From contig JABFGJ010000003.1 of NCBI GenBank assembly GCA_013112545.1, positions 248,001 to 312,000 on the forward strand: a stretch of 64,000 nt of DNA, written 5' to 3'. How positions within the stretch are numbered: position 1 is the stretch's first letter; each line of letters begins with the position of its first letter. This document shows, in pieces, positions 45,336 to 53,772 of the stretch. A program made the translations under genes and the position numbers. The notes under the pieces were generated by a model. That model searched no databases, was not told the DNA's origin, and saw only the letters and a program-made list of their open reading frames with translations. Origin of the DNA: Bacteroidota bacterium (lineage in GTDB: Bacteria; Bacteroidota; Bacteroidia; Flavobacteriales_E; Vicingaceae).

Positions 45336-45965
45336 TCAAATAAGTTCAAAAATAGATTCCATTGGCTTTCTTACTTTTTTAGAATTTTGAGCCAAATCTT
45401 CTGCATGCCTATAACCAACGGCAAGCAAAGCACAAGCATTTAGTCCTTTTTCATTTAGTTTTAACAATTGATTATACGCTTCTGGTTCAAAGCCTTCAAT
45501 TGGCGTACAATCGATACGCAATTCAGCACAAGCTGTTATTGCATTAGCTAAAGCAATATAGGTTTGTTTTGCAGTCCAATGAAACATCTCTTCTTTAGAT
45601 TTTTCTTTCAACTTTCCCTTAATAAAATCTCCATAGCCCTTTATTTTATCTGTTGGGATATTATTTATTTCAGACTTTAATTGCATTAAATCATCTACAT
45701 CTTGATTTGTAAGCTCAACGATATTGCAAAAGACAAATAAATGTGAAGCATCAGTAATTTGTGATTGATTCCATGACAAGGGTTTGAGCAGTTCTTTTAA
45801 AGAATGACTCTTTATTTCCAAAACCTTAAAAGGCTGCAAGCCATAAGAAGAGGCAGCTAGTTGAACTGCCTCTTTTATGGAATTGATTTCTAGTTCTGAT
45901 ACTTTTTTTGAAGCATCAAACTTTTTAGTGGCGTATCGCCATTTTAGATTTTCTATTAATTGCAT
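45336..45965 (-). CDS. NAD(P)H-dependent nitroreductase/oxidoreductase
   Basis: This 209-aa FMN-binding protein of the nitroreductase family has LKWRYATKKFD (7-17), a SSYGLQPFKVLEI loop (FMN contacts), and a C-terminal GLNACALLAVGYRH with EDLAQNSKKVRKP. Family members reduce nitroaromatics, quinones or flavins with NAD(P)H. It is the last gene of the AraC-pirin-YceI-nitroreductase group, 8 bases from yceI. The context suggests a role in redox or quinone stress. Confidence 0.9.
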   Translation of the reverse strand: MQLIENLKWRYATKKFDASKKVSELEINSIKEAVQLAASSYGLQPFKVLEIKSHSLKELLKPLSWNQSQITDASHLFVFCNIVELTNQDVDDLMQLKSEINNIPTDKIKGYGDFIKGKLKEKSKEEMFHWTAKQTYIALANAITACAELRIDCTPIEGFEPEAYNQLLKLNEKGLNACALLAVGYRHAEDLAQNSKKVRKPMESIFELI

Positions 45966-45973
45966 GTTTCTGC

Positions 45974-46495
45974 TTAAGACTGTTTTGTAAATTGTACGTC
46001 AATTACCAATTTTACTTTGTCAGAGACAACGATACTGCCGGCCTCAGTTACTGCATTCCAAGATAAATTAAAATCTTTTCTGCTCACTTCTCCTTTGATT
46101 TCGAAACCTGCTTTTGTTTGACCATAAGGATCTAGCGCAATACCATTAAAATCAACATCCAAGGTAACTATTTTACTTACGTCTCTAATGGTTAATTCGC
46201 CTACAAGTTGCTCACCATCAAATGATTTTGAAACAAATTTTAGTTCTGGATATTTTTCAGCATTGAAAAAATCATCTGATTTTAAATGGTTGTCTCTATC
46301 CTTATTTTTAGTGTTAATAGAAGCAGTTTTTGCACTAAACGATATGTTTGCATTGTTGAAATCGTCACCATCAGTTTCAACTGAAGCTTGAAAATCATCG
46401 AAATGTCCAGTTACTGTTGATATCATCATGTGCTTTACTTTAAAAGCGATTTCTGAATGTGTGTTGTCAATTGACCATTTTGTGTTCTTGTTCAT
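45974..46495 (-). CDS. YceI-family protein (no signal peptide)
   Basis: This 173-aa lipocalin-like protein has the YceI hallmark start KWSIDNTHSEIAFKVKHMM and the ending VTEAGSIVVSDKVKLVIDVQF. YceI proteins bind polyisoprenoid chains (ubiquinone-like). This copy has no signal peptide, so it would stay in the cytosol. It precedes the nitroreductase gene and follows the pirin gene, in line with a quinone or lipid redox role. Confidence 0.92.
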   Translation of the reverse strand: MNKNTKWSIDNTHSEIAFKVKHMMISTVTGHFDDFQASVETDGDDFNNANISFSAKTASINTKNKDRDNHLKSDDFFNAEKYPELKFVSKSFDGEQLVGELTIRDVSKIVTLDVDFNGIALDPYGQTKAGFEIKGEVSRKDFNLSWNAVTEAGSIVVSDKVKLVIDVQFTKQS

Positions 46496-46534
46496 CTTTT
46501 TTGTTTTAAATGATTAATACTATTTATTTAATTT

Positions 46535-47434
46535 TTATAGACTCATAGGGACTTCCATAAGAAGTATTCGTGCATTTTCTGTCGCTTTTACATTGAAAGA
46601 GTCAGTGTTCCAAATGCCCATGCCATCTCTTTTAGACAGTTTTTCTTGGTTTATTTCTACTTCACCATCAAGGACAAATGCATAAACACCATTTCCTTCT
46701 TTTTTAACTTTATATTCATCTAGGTGTCCTTTTGTAAAGTTTCCTATATGAAACCAAGCATCTTGATTTATCCAAACACCTTGATCTTCTTTATTGGGAG
46801 AAAGCACTTGATAAAACTCATTTGTTTTTGCAATATCTCTTATAGAAATTTGATCATAACGTGGTGTTACATTTTTAACTTTTGGAAATACCCAAATCTG
46901 TAGAAATTTCACCTTTTTATCTTTGTTTTTGTTGTATTCAGAATGTGTAATTCCTGTACCTGCACTCAATACTTGAACATCTCCCTCCTTAATCACTGCT
47001 ACATTTCCCATACTGTCTTTATGTTCTAAATCCCCTTCCAATGGGATAGAAATAATTTCCATATTGTCGTGTGGATGCGTCCCAAATCCCATTCCAGCTT
47101 CAACAATATCGTCATTTAAAACTCGTAATACTCCAAAGTTCATCCGTTCTGGATTATAATAATTTGCGAAGCTAAATGTGTGCTGAGAATTTAACCATCC
47201 GTGATTTGCATTTCCTCTTGATTCTGCTTTGTGAATTATTGTTTTCATAATGTATCTATTTTTATTTGTTAAGTCTATTTGTTCTGCTGGCAGGTGATTA
47301 AAACCTACTTGTTGCATCAATGTATTGTAAGTAGATTTATTGGAACTGCTGCTTGTTGCTTTTAAGATTTGCGGTGCTAAAGCACCAGCTAGTCCTGTTA
47401 AAAGTGCATTTTTTATAAATTTCTTACGATCCAT
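46535..47434 (-). CDS. Pirin-family protein with Tat-like N-terminal leader
   Basis: This is a 299-aa protein. Residues 63-299 are a pirin bicupin with ligands in GTHPHDNMEI and GTGITHSEYN (two His, then His and Glu) and a C-terminal cupin without the metal set. Residues 1-30 (MDRKKFIKNALLTGLAGALA) resemble a Tat signal in which one arginine of the pair is lysine. A second in-frame ATG at 47248 gives the usual cytosolic pirin (MKTIIHKAESRGNANHGW). Both starts are possible. Pirins can act as quercetin dioxygenases or as redox-sensing iron proteins. Upstream is the AraC-type regulator gene. Confidence 0.85.
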   Translation of the reverse strand: MDRKKFIKNALLTGLAGALAPQILKATSSSSNKSTYNTLMQQVGFNHLPAEQIDLTNKNRYIMKTIIHKAESRGNANHGWLNSQHTFSFANYYNPERMNFGVLRVLNDDIVEAGMGFGTHPHDNMEIISIPLEGDLEHKDSMGNVAVIKEGDVQVLSAGTGITHSEYNKNKDKKVKFLQIWVFPKVKNVTPRYDQISIRDIAKTNEFYQVLSPNKEDQGVWINQDAWFHIGNFTKGHLDEYKVKKEGNGVYAFVLDGEVEINQEKLSKRDGMGIWNTDSFNVKATENARILLMEVPMSL

Positions 47435-47526
47435 ATCTTTTGTTTTAAAAGTATAGGGCAAAGATGAGTGTTTATAAAAGCCTGTGGAATATGAAAAGAG
47501 GGGCAAAACTTATGAAAACCCGATAT

Positions 47527-48402
47527 TTAGGATCTAAACTCGTTTTTCTTAAATTCTGAAGGAGATAATTGTGTGTTCTTTTTGAAAAAAGCACTAAAAT
47601 TAGCAGGTTCGTTAAAGCCTAGCTCGTAGGCAATTTCTTTGTTCGATAATTCTGTAAAATAAAGCAGTCTTTTAGCTTCCGTAATAATTCTAGCTTGTAT
47701 ATATTCTTTCGCCGTTTTACCTATTCTTGCTTTAAAAGTTCGGTTTAGATGGTCAGGGCTTATGAAAAGTTCATTAGCATAAAATGTAGCAGAATGTTCT
47801 TTTTTGTAATTGTTATTTACAGCATTTTTAAATGAACGAATTAGGTTGTCTCCAGTTGTGTCAACATCTAACTCTATGGGGTTTATTGAACAAATGTTGT
47901 TGCATTCGATAAGTAAAAGTTTTAAAAAAGAACCGATGGACAAACTCTTCATGTTTGCATCACTGTTGAAAAGCATAAAAATATGTTGTGCAAAATCTTC
48001 TATTTTATCAAATTGAGCTTTATTAGGCAGCAATGGTGGGCTCTGTCCATAATTGTGAAAGAGGTTTAAACTTTCTATAAATGAAATTGGAATATAGTTT
48101 TCAATTAAAAATTGATTTGAAAAAGTCATTGCATAACCGAATGATTTTTCAGACTCTATAACTTGATGAACTTGCCCTGGAGCAACGAAAAATATTTGGC
48201 GATTTGATAATTTATAAGTGTTAAAGTCAATTTTATGTTGGCCAACTGCTTTTTTAATAACCAACACTGTATAAAAGTTATGTCTGTGTGGCTCATCAAT
48301 TTCACCGTTTCGTTTGGTGTAAATATCTTCCATTTTAGATATTCCAAAACTTACATTCTCTTTTTCAGAATTTACATTTTGATATGTTTTTACAGTAGTC
48401 AT
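47527..48402 (-). CDS. AraC-family transcriptional regulator
   Basis: This 291-aa regulator has an N-terminal cupin-like sensing domain (PHRHNFYTVLVIKKA near 38-52) and a C-terminal double helix-turn-helix. The first helix-turn-helix region is FYANELFISPDHLNRTFK, and the second is LSNKEIAYELGFNEPANFSAFFKK, the AraC signature. It is the first gene of a minus-strand group with pirin, yceI and nitroreductase genes, and most likely controls them. The inducer is not known. Confidence 0.9.
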   Translation of the reverse strand: MTTVKTYQNVNSEKENVSFGISKMEDIYTKRNGEIDEPHRHNFYTVLVIKKAVGQHKIDFNTYKLSNRQIFFVAPGQVHQVIESEKSFGYAMTFSNQFLIENYIPISFIESLNLFHNYGQSPPLLPNKAQFDKIEDFAQHIFMLFNSDANMKSLSIGSFLKLLLIECNNICSINPIELDVDTTGDNLIRSFKNAVNNNYKKEHSATFYANELFISPDHLNRTFKARIGKTAKEYIQARIITEAKRLLYFTELSNKEIAYELGFNEPANFSAFFKKNTQLSPSEFKKNEFRS

Positions 48403-48666
48403 ATTTTAACTCATACAAATATTGTGATTGTTTTGTTTGAAATACCTTACAAAATTCAAAACCTGTTAAAAAAATTACATCCAATAAACTTAGGTTAATT
48501 AAGGTAATAAACAATCTTGTGCAGGGATAATAAAATGCCTAAAAGTTTAAAAATATCGAATCGTATAATTTAATGTTAGCGACACAATAGGTATATGCAA
48601 ATCCATCTGCTATTTCGATTAGGTAATTTGTATTTTAAATTAGAGCTCAACCAAATCATTTTTCAA

Positions 48667-48674
48667 TAATTTCG
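48667..48674 (+). promoter_or_regulatory. Promoter -7 element of the ABC-F gene
   Basis: TAATTTCG lies 20 bases before the ATG of the ABC-F gene, the same variant as at 44814. The -33 box is not clear. Confidence 0.4.
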
Positions 48675-48693
48675 CCGACCAATAAAATAGCTT

Positions 48694-50328
48694 ATGATTT
48701 CAATTGATGGTTTAGCGGTCGAATTTAATGGAGAAACCTTGTTTAAAGATGTTTCTTTTGTGGTAAACGAAAATGACAAGGTTGCCTTAATGGGCAAAAA
48801 TGGGGCTGGCAAGTCAACCTTAATGAAAATTATTGCTGGTGAACAAAAAGCGACAAAAGGCAAAGTCGGTTGCCCCAAAGACGCGGTAATTGCTTATTTG
48901 CCTCAACATTTGCTTACAGAGGACGATTGCACCGTATTTGAAGAGGCTGCTAAAGCATTTAAACAAATATTAGAAATGAAAACTGCTATTGATAATATCA
49001 ATAAACAGTTAGAAAGTAGAACAGATTATGAATCTGAGGCTTACATGAGTTTAATTGAACAAGTAAGTGATTTAGGAGAAAAGTTTTACGCCATTGAAGA
49101 AGTGAATTATGATGCGGAAGTAGAAAAAGCTTTAAAAGGTTTGGGCTTTAAGCGAGAAGATTTCCACAGGCAAACCAAAGAGTTTAGCGGTGGCTGGAGA
49201 ATGCGAATTGAATTAGCTAAAATTTTATTGCAAAAACCAGATTTGATTTTATTGGATGAACCAACAAATCACATTGATATTGATTCGGTTATTTGGCTTG
49301 AGCAATTTTTAATACATCGGGCGAAAGCAGTCATCGTTATTTCGCACGATAGAGCATTTATAGACAATGTAACTAATAGAACCATAGAAGTTACCATGGG
49401 TCGTATTTATGATTACAAAGCAAATTACAGTCATTATTTACAATTGCGAGAAGATCGTAGAATGCACCAACTAAAAGCTTATGCCGAACAGCAAAAGATT
49501 ATCGCCGATAATCAAGCATTTATAGATCGTTTTAAAGGAACCTATTCTAAAACAAATCAGGTAAGCTCTAGGGAGCGTATGCTAGAGAAACTTGAAATAA
49601 TCGAAATTGACGAAGTTGACACATCGGCTTTGCGACTTAAATTTCCACCAGCTCCAAGATCTGGCGATTATCCAGTTACTGTTAAAGAATTAAGTAAAAG
49701 TTATGACAATCATGTCGTATTTAAAGACGCGAGCTTTTCTATTTCAAGAGGGGAGAAGGTCGCCTTTGTTGGTCGGAATGGGGAAGGTAAATCGACAATG
49801 ATAAAAGCCATATTGGGAGAAATAGATGTAGAAGGAAAATGTGTACTTGGACACAATGTTAAAGTGGGGTATTTTGCTCAAAATCAAGCTTCTTTATTAG
49901 ACTCGAGTTTAACAATTTTTCAAACCATTGATGATGTTGCCAAAGGAGATATTAGAACGCAAATAAAGAATATTTTAGGTGGCTTTATGTTTAAAGGCGA
50001 TGATATTGATAAAAAAGTGAGCGTATTGTCAGGAGGAGAGAAAACCAGGTTGGCGATGGTGAAATTGCTATTAGAACCAGTGAATCTATTGATTTTGGAT
50101 GAGCCAACCAATCACTTAGACTTAAAATCAAAAGATGTTTTAAAAGAAGCTTTAAAGTCTTTTGATGGCACATTGATTTTGGTCTCTCACGATCGTGATT
50201 TTTTACAAGGTTTATCTCAAAAAGTATTTGAATTTAAAGACAAACGAGTGATAGAACATTTTGAAAGCATAGACGCATTTTTGGAGCGCAATAGATTAAA
50301 TAGTTTGAAGGAGATTGATCTGAATTAA
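48694..50328 (+). CDS. ABC-F family ATPase
   Basis: This 544-aa protein has two ABC domains and no membrane segment. The first has Walker A GKNGAGKST (about 35-43) and signature FSGGWRMRIEL. The second has GRNGEGKST (about 359-367) and LSGGEKTRLAM. The linker between them (about 235-310) is the charged arm that reaches into the ribosome in ABC-F proteins. The family acts on translating ribosomes (EttA-like rescue or antibiotic protection). It is probably a housekeeping Uup/YbiT-like member, and resistance is not implied. Confidence 0.92.
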   Translation: MISIDGLAVEFNGETLFKDVSFVVNENDKVALMGKNGAGKSTLMKIIAGEQKATKGKVGCPKDAVIAYLPQHLLTEDDCTVFEEAAKAFKQILEMKTAIDNINKQLESRTDYESEAYMSLIEQVSDLGEKFYAIEEVNYDAEVEKALKGLGFKREDFHRQTKEFSGGWRMRIELAKILLQKPDLILLDEPTNHIDIDSVIWLEQFLIHRAKAVIVISHDRAFIDNVTNRTIEVTMGRIYDYKANYSHYLQLREDRRMHQLKAYAEQQKIIADNQAFIDRFKGTYSKTNQVSSRERMLEKLEIIEIDEVDTSALRLKFPPAPRSGDYPVTVKELSKSYDNHVVFKDASFSISRGEKVAFVGRNGEGKSTMIKAILGEIDVEGKCVLGHNVKVGYFAQNQASLLDSSLTIFQTIDDVAKGDIRTQIKNILGGFMFKGDDIDKKVSVLSGGEKTRLAMVKLLLEPVNLLILDEPTNHLDLKSKDVLKEALKSFDGTLILVSHDRDFLQGLSQKVFEFKDKRVIEHFESIDAFLERNRLNSLKEIDLN

Positions 50329-50340
50329 GTTTAATTCAAC

Positions 50341-50374
50341 AAAAAAAGGGGCGAAATTTTCGCCCCTTTTTTAT
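50341..50374. terminator. Bidirectional terminator between ABC-F and yebC
   Basis: AAAAAAAGGGGCGAAA and TTTCGCCCCTTTTTT form a long stem with a tiny loop, with A- and T-tracts on both sides. It is placed between the convergent stops at 50328 and 50381. Confidence 0.9.
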
Positions 50375-50380
50375 TTGCAT

Positions 50381-51091
50381 TTATGCAATGTTGGTATAAA
50401 CCGCTTGTGCATCATCATCATCTTCTATTTTATCAATCAGCTTTTCAATGTCAACCATTTGCTCATCTGAAAACTCGATTGGTGTAGTCGGAAAACGCTG
50501 TAAATTAGCTTTAGTGATTTCTATTTTTTGATCTTCAAGTGCATGATAGAGGGTGCCAAAATCAGTATAATTAGCATAGGCATAGGCTGTGTTTCCATCT
50601 ACTTCTATTTCCTCTAAACCACTTTCTATCAATTCTAATTCTAATTCTTCTATGTCCATTTCAGCAGGTATTTCAAATTCAAATACTGCTTTGCGATTAA
50701 ACATATATTCTAATGAGCCCGAAGGCACCATAGAACCACCAGATTTATTAAAATATGATTTGATATTGGCTACCGTTCTTGTGGTGTTGTCTGTAGCACA
50801 TTCTACAAAAACTAGCACCCCGTGAGGCCCTTTCCCTTCGTGGTTTACTTCTACATAATTCTCAACATCTTTAGCATCTGCTCTTTTTATGGCTTTATCG
50901 ATATTGTCTTTGGGCATGTTTTCGCCCTTTGCATTTTGTATAGCGGTTCTTAATGCAGCATTCATTGTTGGGTCCATACCACCTTCTTTAGCTGCCAAGG
51001 TTATTGCTTTTGCCAACTTTGGAAAAACTTTAGACATCTTATCCCATCGCTTTTCTTTAGCAGCTCTTCTATATTCAAATGCTCTTCCCAT
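50381..51091 (-). CDS. YebC/PmpR-family protein
   Basis: This 236-aa protein has the full YebC architecture: [21 protein letters not shown] at the start, [31 protein letters not shown] and the [16 protein letters not shown] segment. YebC proteins were described as DNA-binding regulators, and more recently members have been linked to translation of proline-rich stretches. The N-terminal [11 protein letters not shown] replaces the more usual HSKWANIKHRK. Stand-alone gene with its own terminator. Confidence 0.93.
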   Translation of the reverse strand: MGRAFEYRRAAKEKRWDKMSKVFPKLAKAITLAAKEGGMDPTMNAALRTAIQNAKGENMPKDNIDKAIKRADAKDVENYVEVNHEGKGPHGVLVFVECATDNTTRTVANIKSYFNKSGGSMVPSGSLEYMFNRKAVFEFEIPAEMDIEELELELIESGLEEIEVDGNTAYAYANYTDFGTLYHALEDQKIEITKANLQRFPTTPIEFSDEQMVDIEKLIDKIEDDDDAQAVYTNIA

Positions 51092-51203
51092 AATGTTAAA
51101 TTTTAGCTTGCAAATTAAATAAAAGGGATTTGAACATTGCTTCTGTGTTTAAATAATTTTTATCCCTTTTTGTAATTATAGAACTAGGTTTTTAGTAAAA
51201 ATT

Positions 51204-51899
51204 TTACTTCCAAATTGTTTTAAATTGTTCACATACAATCAGCATATCTTCACTTGGTTCCTCACCAAAAGGTTCCATTTCTCTAGTGTAATATTCCCAA
51301 TGTGTTTTTTTCCAATCAGCTAGGGTTTTATCTCCTTCACCTTCTATCATTGCATAATTTTCATCTACTTGGTTAAATGGAATTTGTTCCACCTTAGTAG
51401 TTTCTACTATTGCTTTTGCAATTCCATACCAATCAGTAATGACATAGATATTACCAACTTCAGGCAACGATTCCTCATGTTTATCAAACCACCACAATGA
51501 AGTTGAAGTTGCTTGTTTTATACCTTCTTGCACCAATTTAGCACAAAGTTTTGCTTCTTTTTCTTGATCGCAAAAATAGAATGAGTCTGTAAAATCTTTG
51601 TTTAAATAATTCTCGTTCTCTTGTTGAAATGCTTCCCACATCTTGTAAACCGATTCGTGAAATTCAGGTTTTATGGTTTCAAGGTATAAATGCTCAACTT
51701 TTCTACGAGCCCATTCTGTTTTTCTAAGAAAACGCAAACTCGATTTTATTGTTGGCCTATTTTTAAAGCAATTCAGATTGGTGTGTTCTGCCATTTCTTC
51801 CCAACCAATTGTCTCAACTAAATACTCTAGTATTTGAAGTAGTTTAACACCATGTAGTGGATTATTCAATTGCTCTTCTGTTGCTTTTCTTTTTTCCAA
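51204..51899 (-). CDS. VF530-family (DUF2132) protein with C-terminal extension
   Basis: This 231-aa protein has a VF530/DUF2132 domain in residues 8-72 ([40 protein letters not shown]). This is a small alpha-helical fold thought to bind DNA. The remaining 160 residues are mostly helical with charged and aromatic residues. They show no family I recognise. Typical members are only about 70-90 aa, so the tail is an addition. A TAACTTTG promoter element lies upstream. Confidence 0.8.
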   Translation of the reverse strand: MEKRKATEEQLNNPLHGVKLLQILEYLVETIGWEEMAEHTNLNCFKNRPTIKSSLRFLRKTEWARRKVEHLYLETIKPEFHESVYKMWEAFQQENENYLNKDFTDSFYFCDQEKEAKLCAKLVQEGIKQATSTSLWWFDKHEESLPEVGNIYVITDWYGIAKAIVETTKVEQIPFNQVDENYAMIEGEGDKTLADWKKTHWEYYTREMEPFGEEPSEDMLIVCEQFKTIWK

Positions 51900-51923
51900 A
51901 ACTCTATTGCTTTTTTAAAGCGT

Positions 51924-51931
51924 CAAAGTTA
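51924..51931 (-). promoter_or_regulatory. Promoter -7 element for the VF530-family gene
   Basis: On the minus strand it reads TAACTTTG, a perfect TAnnTTTG, 25 bases before the ATG. The -33 box is uncertain. Confidence 0.45.
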
Positions 51932-52035
51932 TACAATTGAGAAATCAAATTGGGCATTTAATAAAGTCATGCTTTAGGCCTAATTCCGCTATTAAAAAAA
52001 AATAAAACACTTAACATTTAATTAACATTTTTTAT

Positions 52036-52067
52036 ATTGTGCTGCTTTACAACAAGACTTACTTTTG
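52036..52067 (+). promoter_or_regulatory. Promoter of the RND efflux operon
   Basis: ATTG (52036-52039), a 20-base spacer and TACTTTTG (52060-52067) fit the Bacteroidota promoter very well. The first gene starts at 52075, so the transcript would be leaderless or nearly so. Confidence 0.6.
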
Positions 52068-52074
52068 ACCCCAA

Positions 52075-52506
52075 ATGAGTAAAGGCTTTTTAAAATATTT
52101 TTTGTTTTTATCACTCCTGCTACTTGGGCATTTGAATCAACTCAATAGCTCGATTAACCTGCAACAGGAATTACAATCTAATTATTTAAAAGAAGCAAAT
52201 GGAACATTTAATGAAACTCAGGTTGTAAACATTTATATCGCTAAAGCGAGTTTAATTCCAACTTCTTCTAATCATAGTGATAAACAAGACTATGCTGAAA
52301 TAACCTTGAATGAAACTGAAGAAATTTCTAGAAGGTTCATTTCAAAGAAAAATCAACTCATAGATTTAACATTTCTCAACTATCTTTTCTCGACTCACTT
52401 TAACTTGACCTTTTTAAGTCTTCAAGCGACTTATTCAACTTATTTCGATTTCCTATTCGAAATCACAACTCCACGGTTTATTATTTTTCAGGTTTTTAGA
52501 CTTTGA
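52075..52506 (+). CDS. Hypothetical secreted protein before the RND operon
   Basis: This 143-aa protein has a hydrophobic N-terminus (MSKGFLKYFLFLSLLLLGH), probably a signal or anchor. A polar middle and an aromatic-rich end (FLYNYLF-like strands) follow. No motif is recognised. It lies between a strong promoter and the RND adaptor gene, on the same strand with a 155-base gap. I have seen short proteins of this kind before efflux operons in Bacteroidota, but that is from memory. Function unknown. Confidence 0.6.
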   Translation: MSKGFLKYFLFLSLLLLGHLNQLNSSINLQQELQSNYLKEANGTFNETQVVNIYIAKASLIPTSSNHSDKQDYAEITLNETEEISRRFISKKNQLIDLTFLNYLFSTHFNLTFLSLQATYSTYFDFLFEITTPRFIIFQVFRL

Positions 52507-52661
52507 TACTATTTAGGCAATAGTTCGCAATAACTGTTGCTTTTCTTTTTAGGCATCTATGCCTTTTAAAACTTTTTAATTTATTAAAGATTAAAAGGTT
52601 TATTCCCAACATTTTAACAAAATAATAAACTCAAGAATTAATCTTGACTATCTCATTTTTT

Positions 52662-53747
52662 ATGAAAAAATTATTTATGCTACTAGGTGTTACTATATTT
52701 TTAACACTTTCTAGTTGTCAATCTAATCATGATGAGCACCATGAAGAAGAAGCTCAATTTAAAGTAACAAGTCCATTAAAAATGGACACCTCTATTACCA
52801 AGGATTATGTTTGCCAAATACATTCAATTAGCCACATTGAAGTACGATCTCAAGAAAGGGGGTATTTGCAAAAATTTTATGTAGATGAAGGTCAGTATGT
52901 TAAACATGGCCAAGCCTTGTTTGAGATTATGCCCAATTTATATGCAGCAGAGTTTCACAAAGCAGAAGCAGAAGCTAAATTAATAGAAATCGAATATTTA
53001 AATACCAAAGCTTTAGCAGATAGTAACATCGTTTCAATGAATGAATTAGCAATGGCTAAAGCAAGATTTGATAAAGCAAAAGCTGAAGTTGAACTTGCTA
53101 AGTTACACTTGGGGTTTACCTTAATAAAAGCTCCATTTGATGGCATTGTTGGCCGATTTGAAGCTCGTTTAGGTAGTTTATTAGATGAGGGTGAATTAAT
53201 TACTAGCTTATCAGATAACAGTGAGATGTGGGTATATTTTAATGTACCTGAAGCGGAATATTTAGAATATAAAAGTTTAGCGAATATGGACAGTTTAACA
53301 CTAGTTAAATTGCAAATGGCCAATAAAAAATTATTCCCCTTTACTGGAAAAATTGATGTAATTGAAGCAGATTTTAACAATGAAACAGGAAACATTCCTT
53401 TTCGGGCAACTTTTCCAAATCCTGATAAATTGTTACGACATGGTGGTACGGGAAGCATTATTATGACAATTCCACTTAAAGAAGCATTGCTAATTCCTCA
53501 AAAAGCAACTTTTGAAGTATTAGATAAAAAGTTTGTTTTTGTTGTTGATAAAGAAAATGTTGTACACACCAGAGAAATTAAGATAGGAGCCGAAATGCCT
53601 CATTTATTCGCTGTTTCTAAAGGTTTGAAAGAAGGCGATAAAATTCTTTTAGAAGGTTTGCGAAAAGTTAGAAACAATGAAGAAATAGATGTTGAATATG
53701 AAAAACCTGAAGATGTTATAACTCATTTAGAGCTTTATGCTGAATAA
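52662..53747 (+). CDS. RND efflux periplasmic adaptor, lipoprotein
   Basis: This 361-aa HlyD/AcrA-type adaptor has a lipoprotein signal (lipobox LSSC) and an early His/Glu-rich stretch (HDEHHEEEAQF). Its barrel-sandwich halves are EVRSQERGYLQKFYVDEGQYV and TLIKAPFDGIVGRFEARLG, with an alpha hairpin between. I use the ATG at 52662; the longer frame starts with TTG. It is followed by the pump and outer-membrane factor genes. The His-rich region could bind metal or be incidental; the pump's substrate is not fixed. Confidence 0.92.
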   Translation: MKKLFMLLGVTIFLTLSSCQSNHDEHHEEEAQFKVTSPLKMDTSITKDYVCQIHSISHIEVRSQERGYLQKFYVDEGQYVKHGQALFEIMPNLYAAEFHKAEAEAKLIEIEYLNTKALADSNIVSMNELAMAKARFDKAKAEVELAKLHLGFTLIKAPFDGIVGRFEARLGSLLDEGELITSLSDNSEMWVYFNVPEAEYLEYKSLANMDSLTLVKLQMANKKLFPFTGKIDVIEADFNNETGNIPFRATFPNPDKLLRHGGTGSIIMTIPLKEALLIPQKATFEVLDKKFVFVVDKENVVHTREIKIGAEMPHLFAVSKGLKEGDKILLEGLRKVRNNEEIDVEYEKPEDVITHLELYAE

Positions 53748-53772
53748 AAATCTTTAACAAAAAACAGAAATC

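Noticed and set aside
48694-50328. Antibiotic resistance role of the ABC-F protein
   Set aside because: The sequence resembles housekeeping Uup/YbiT-like members and no resistance context is present, so I only call it ABC-F.
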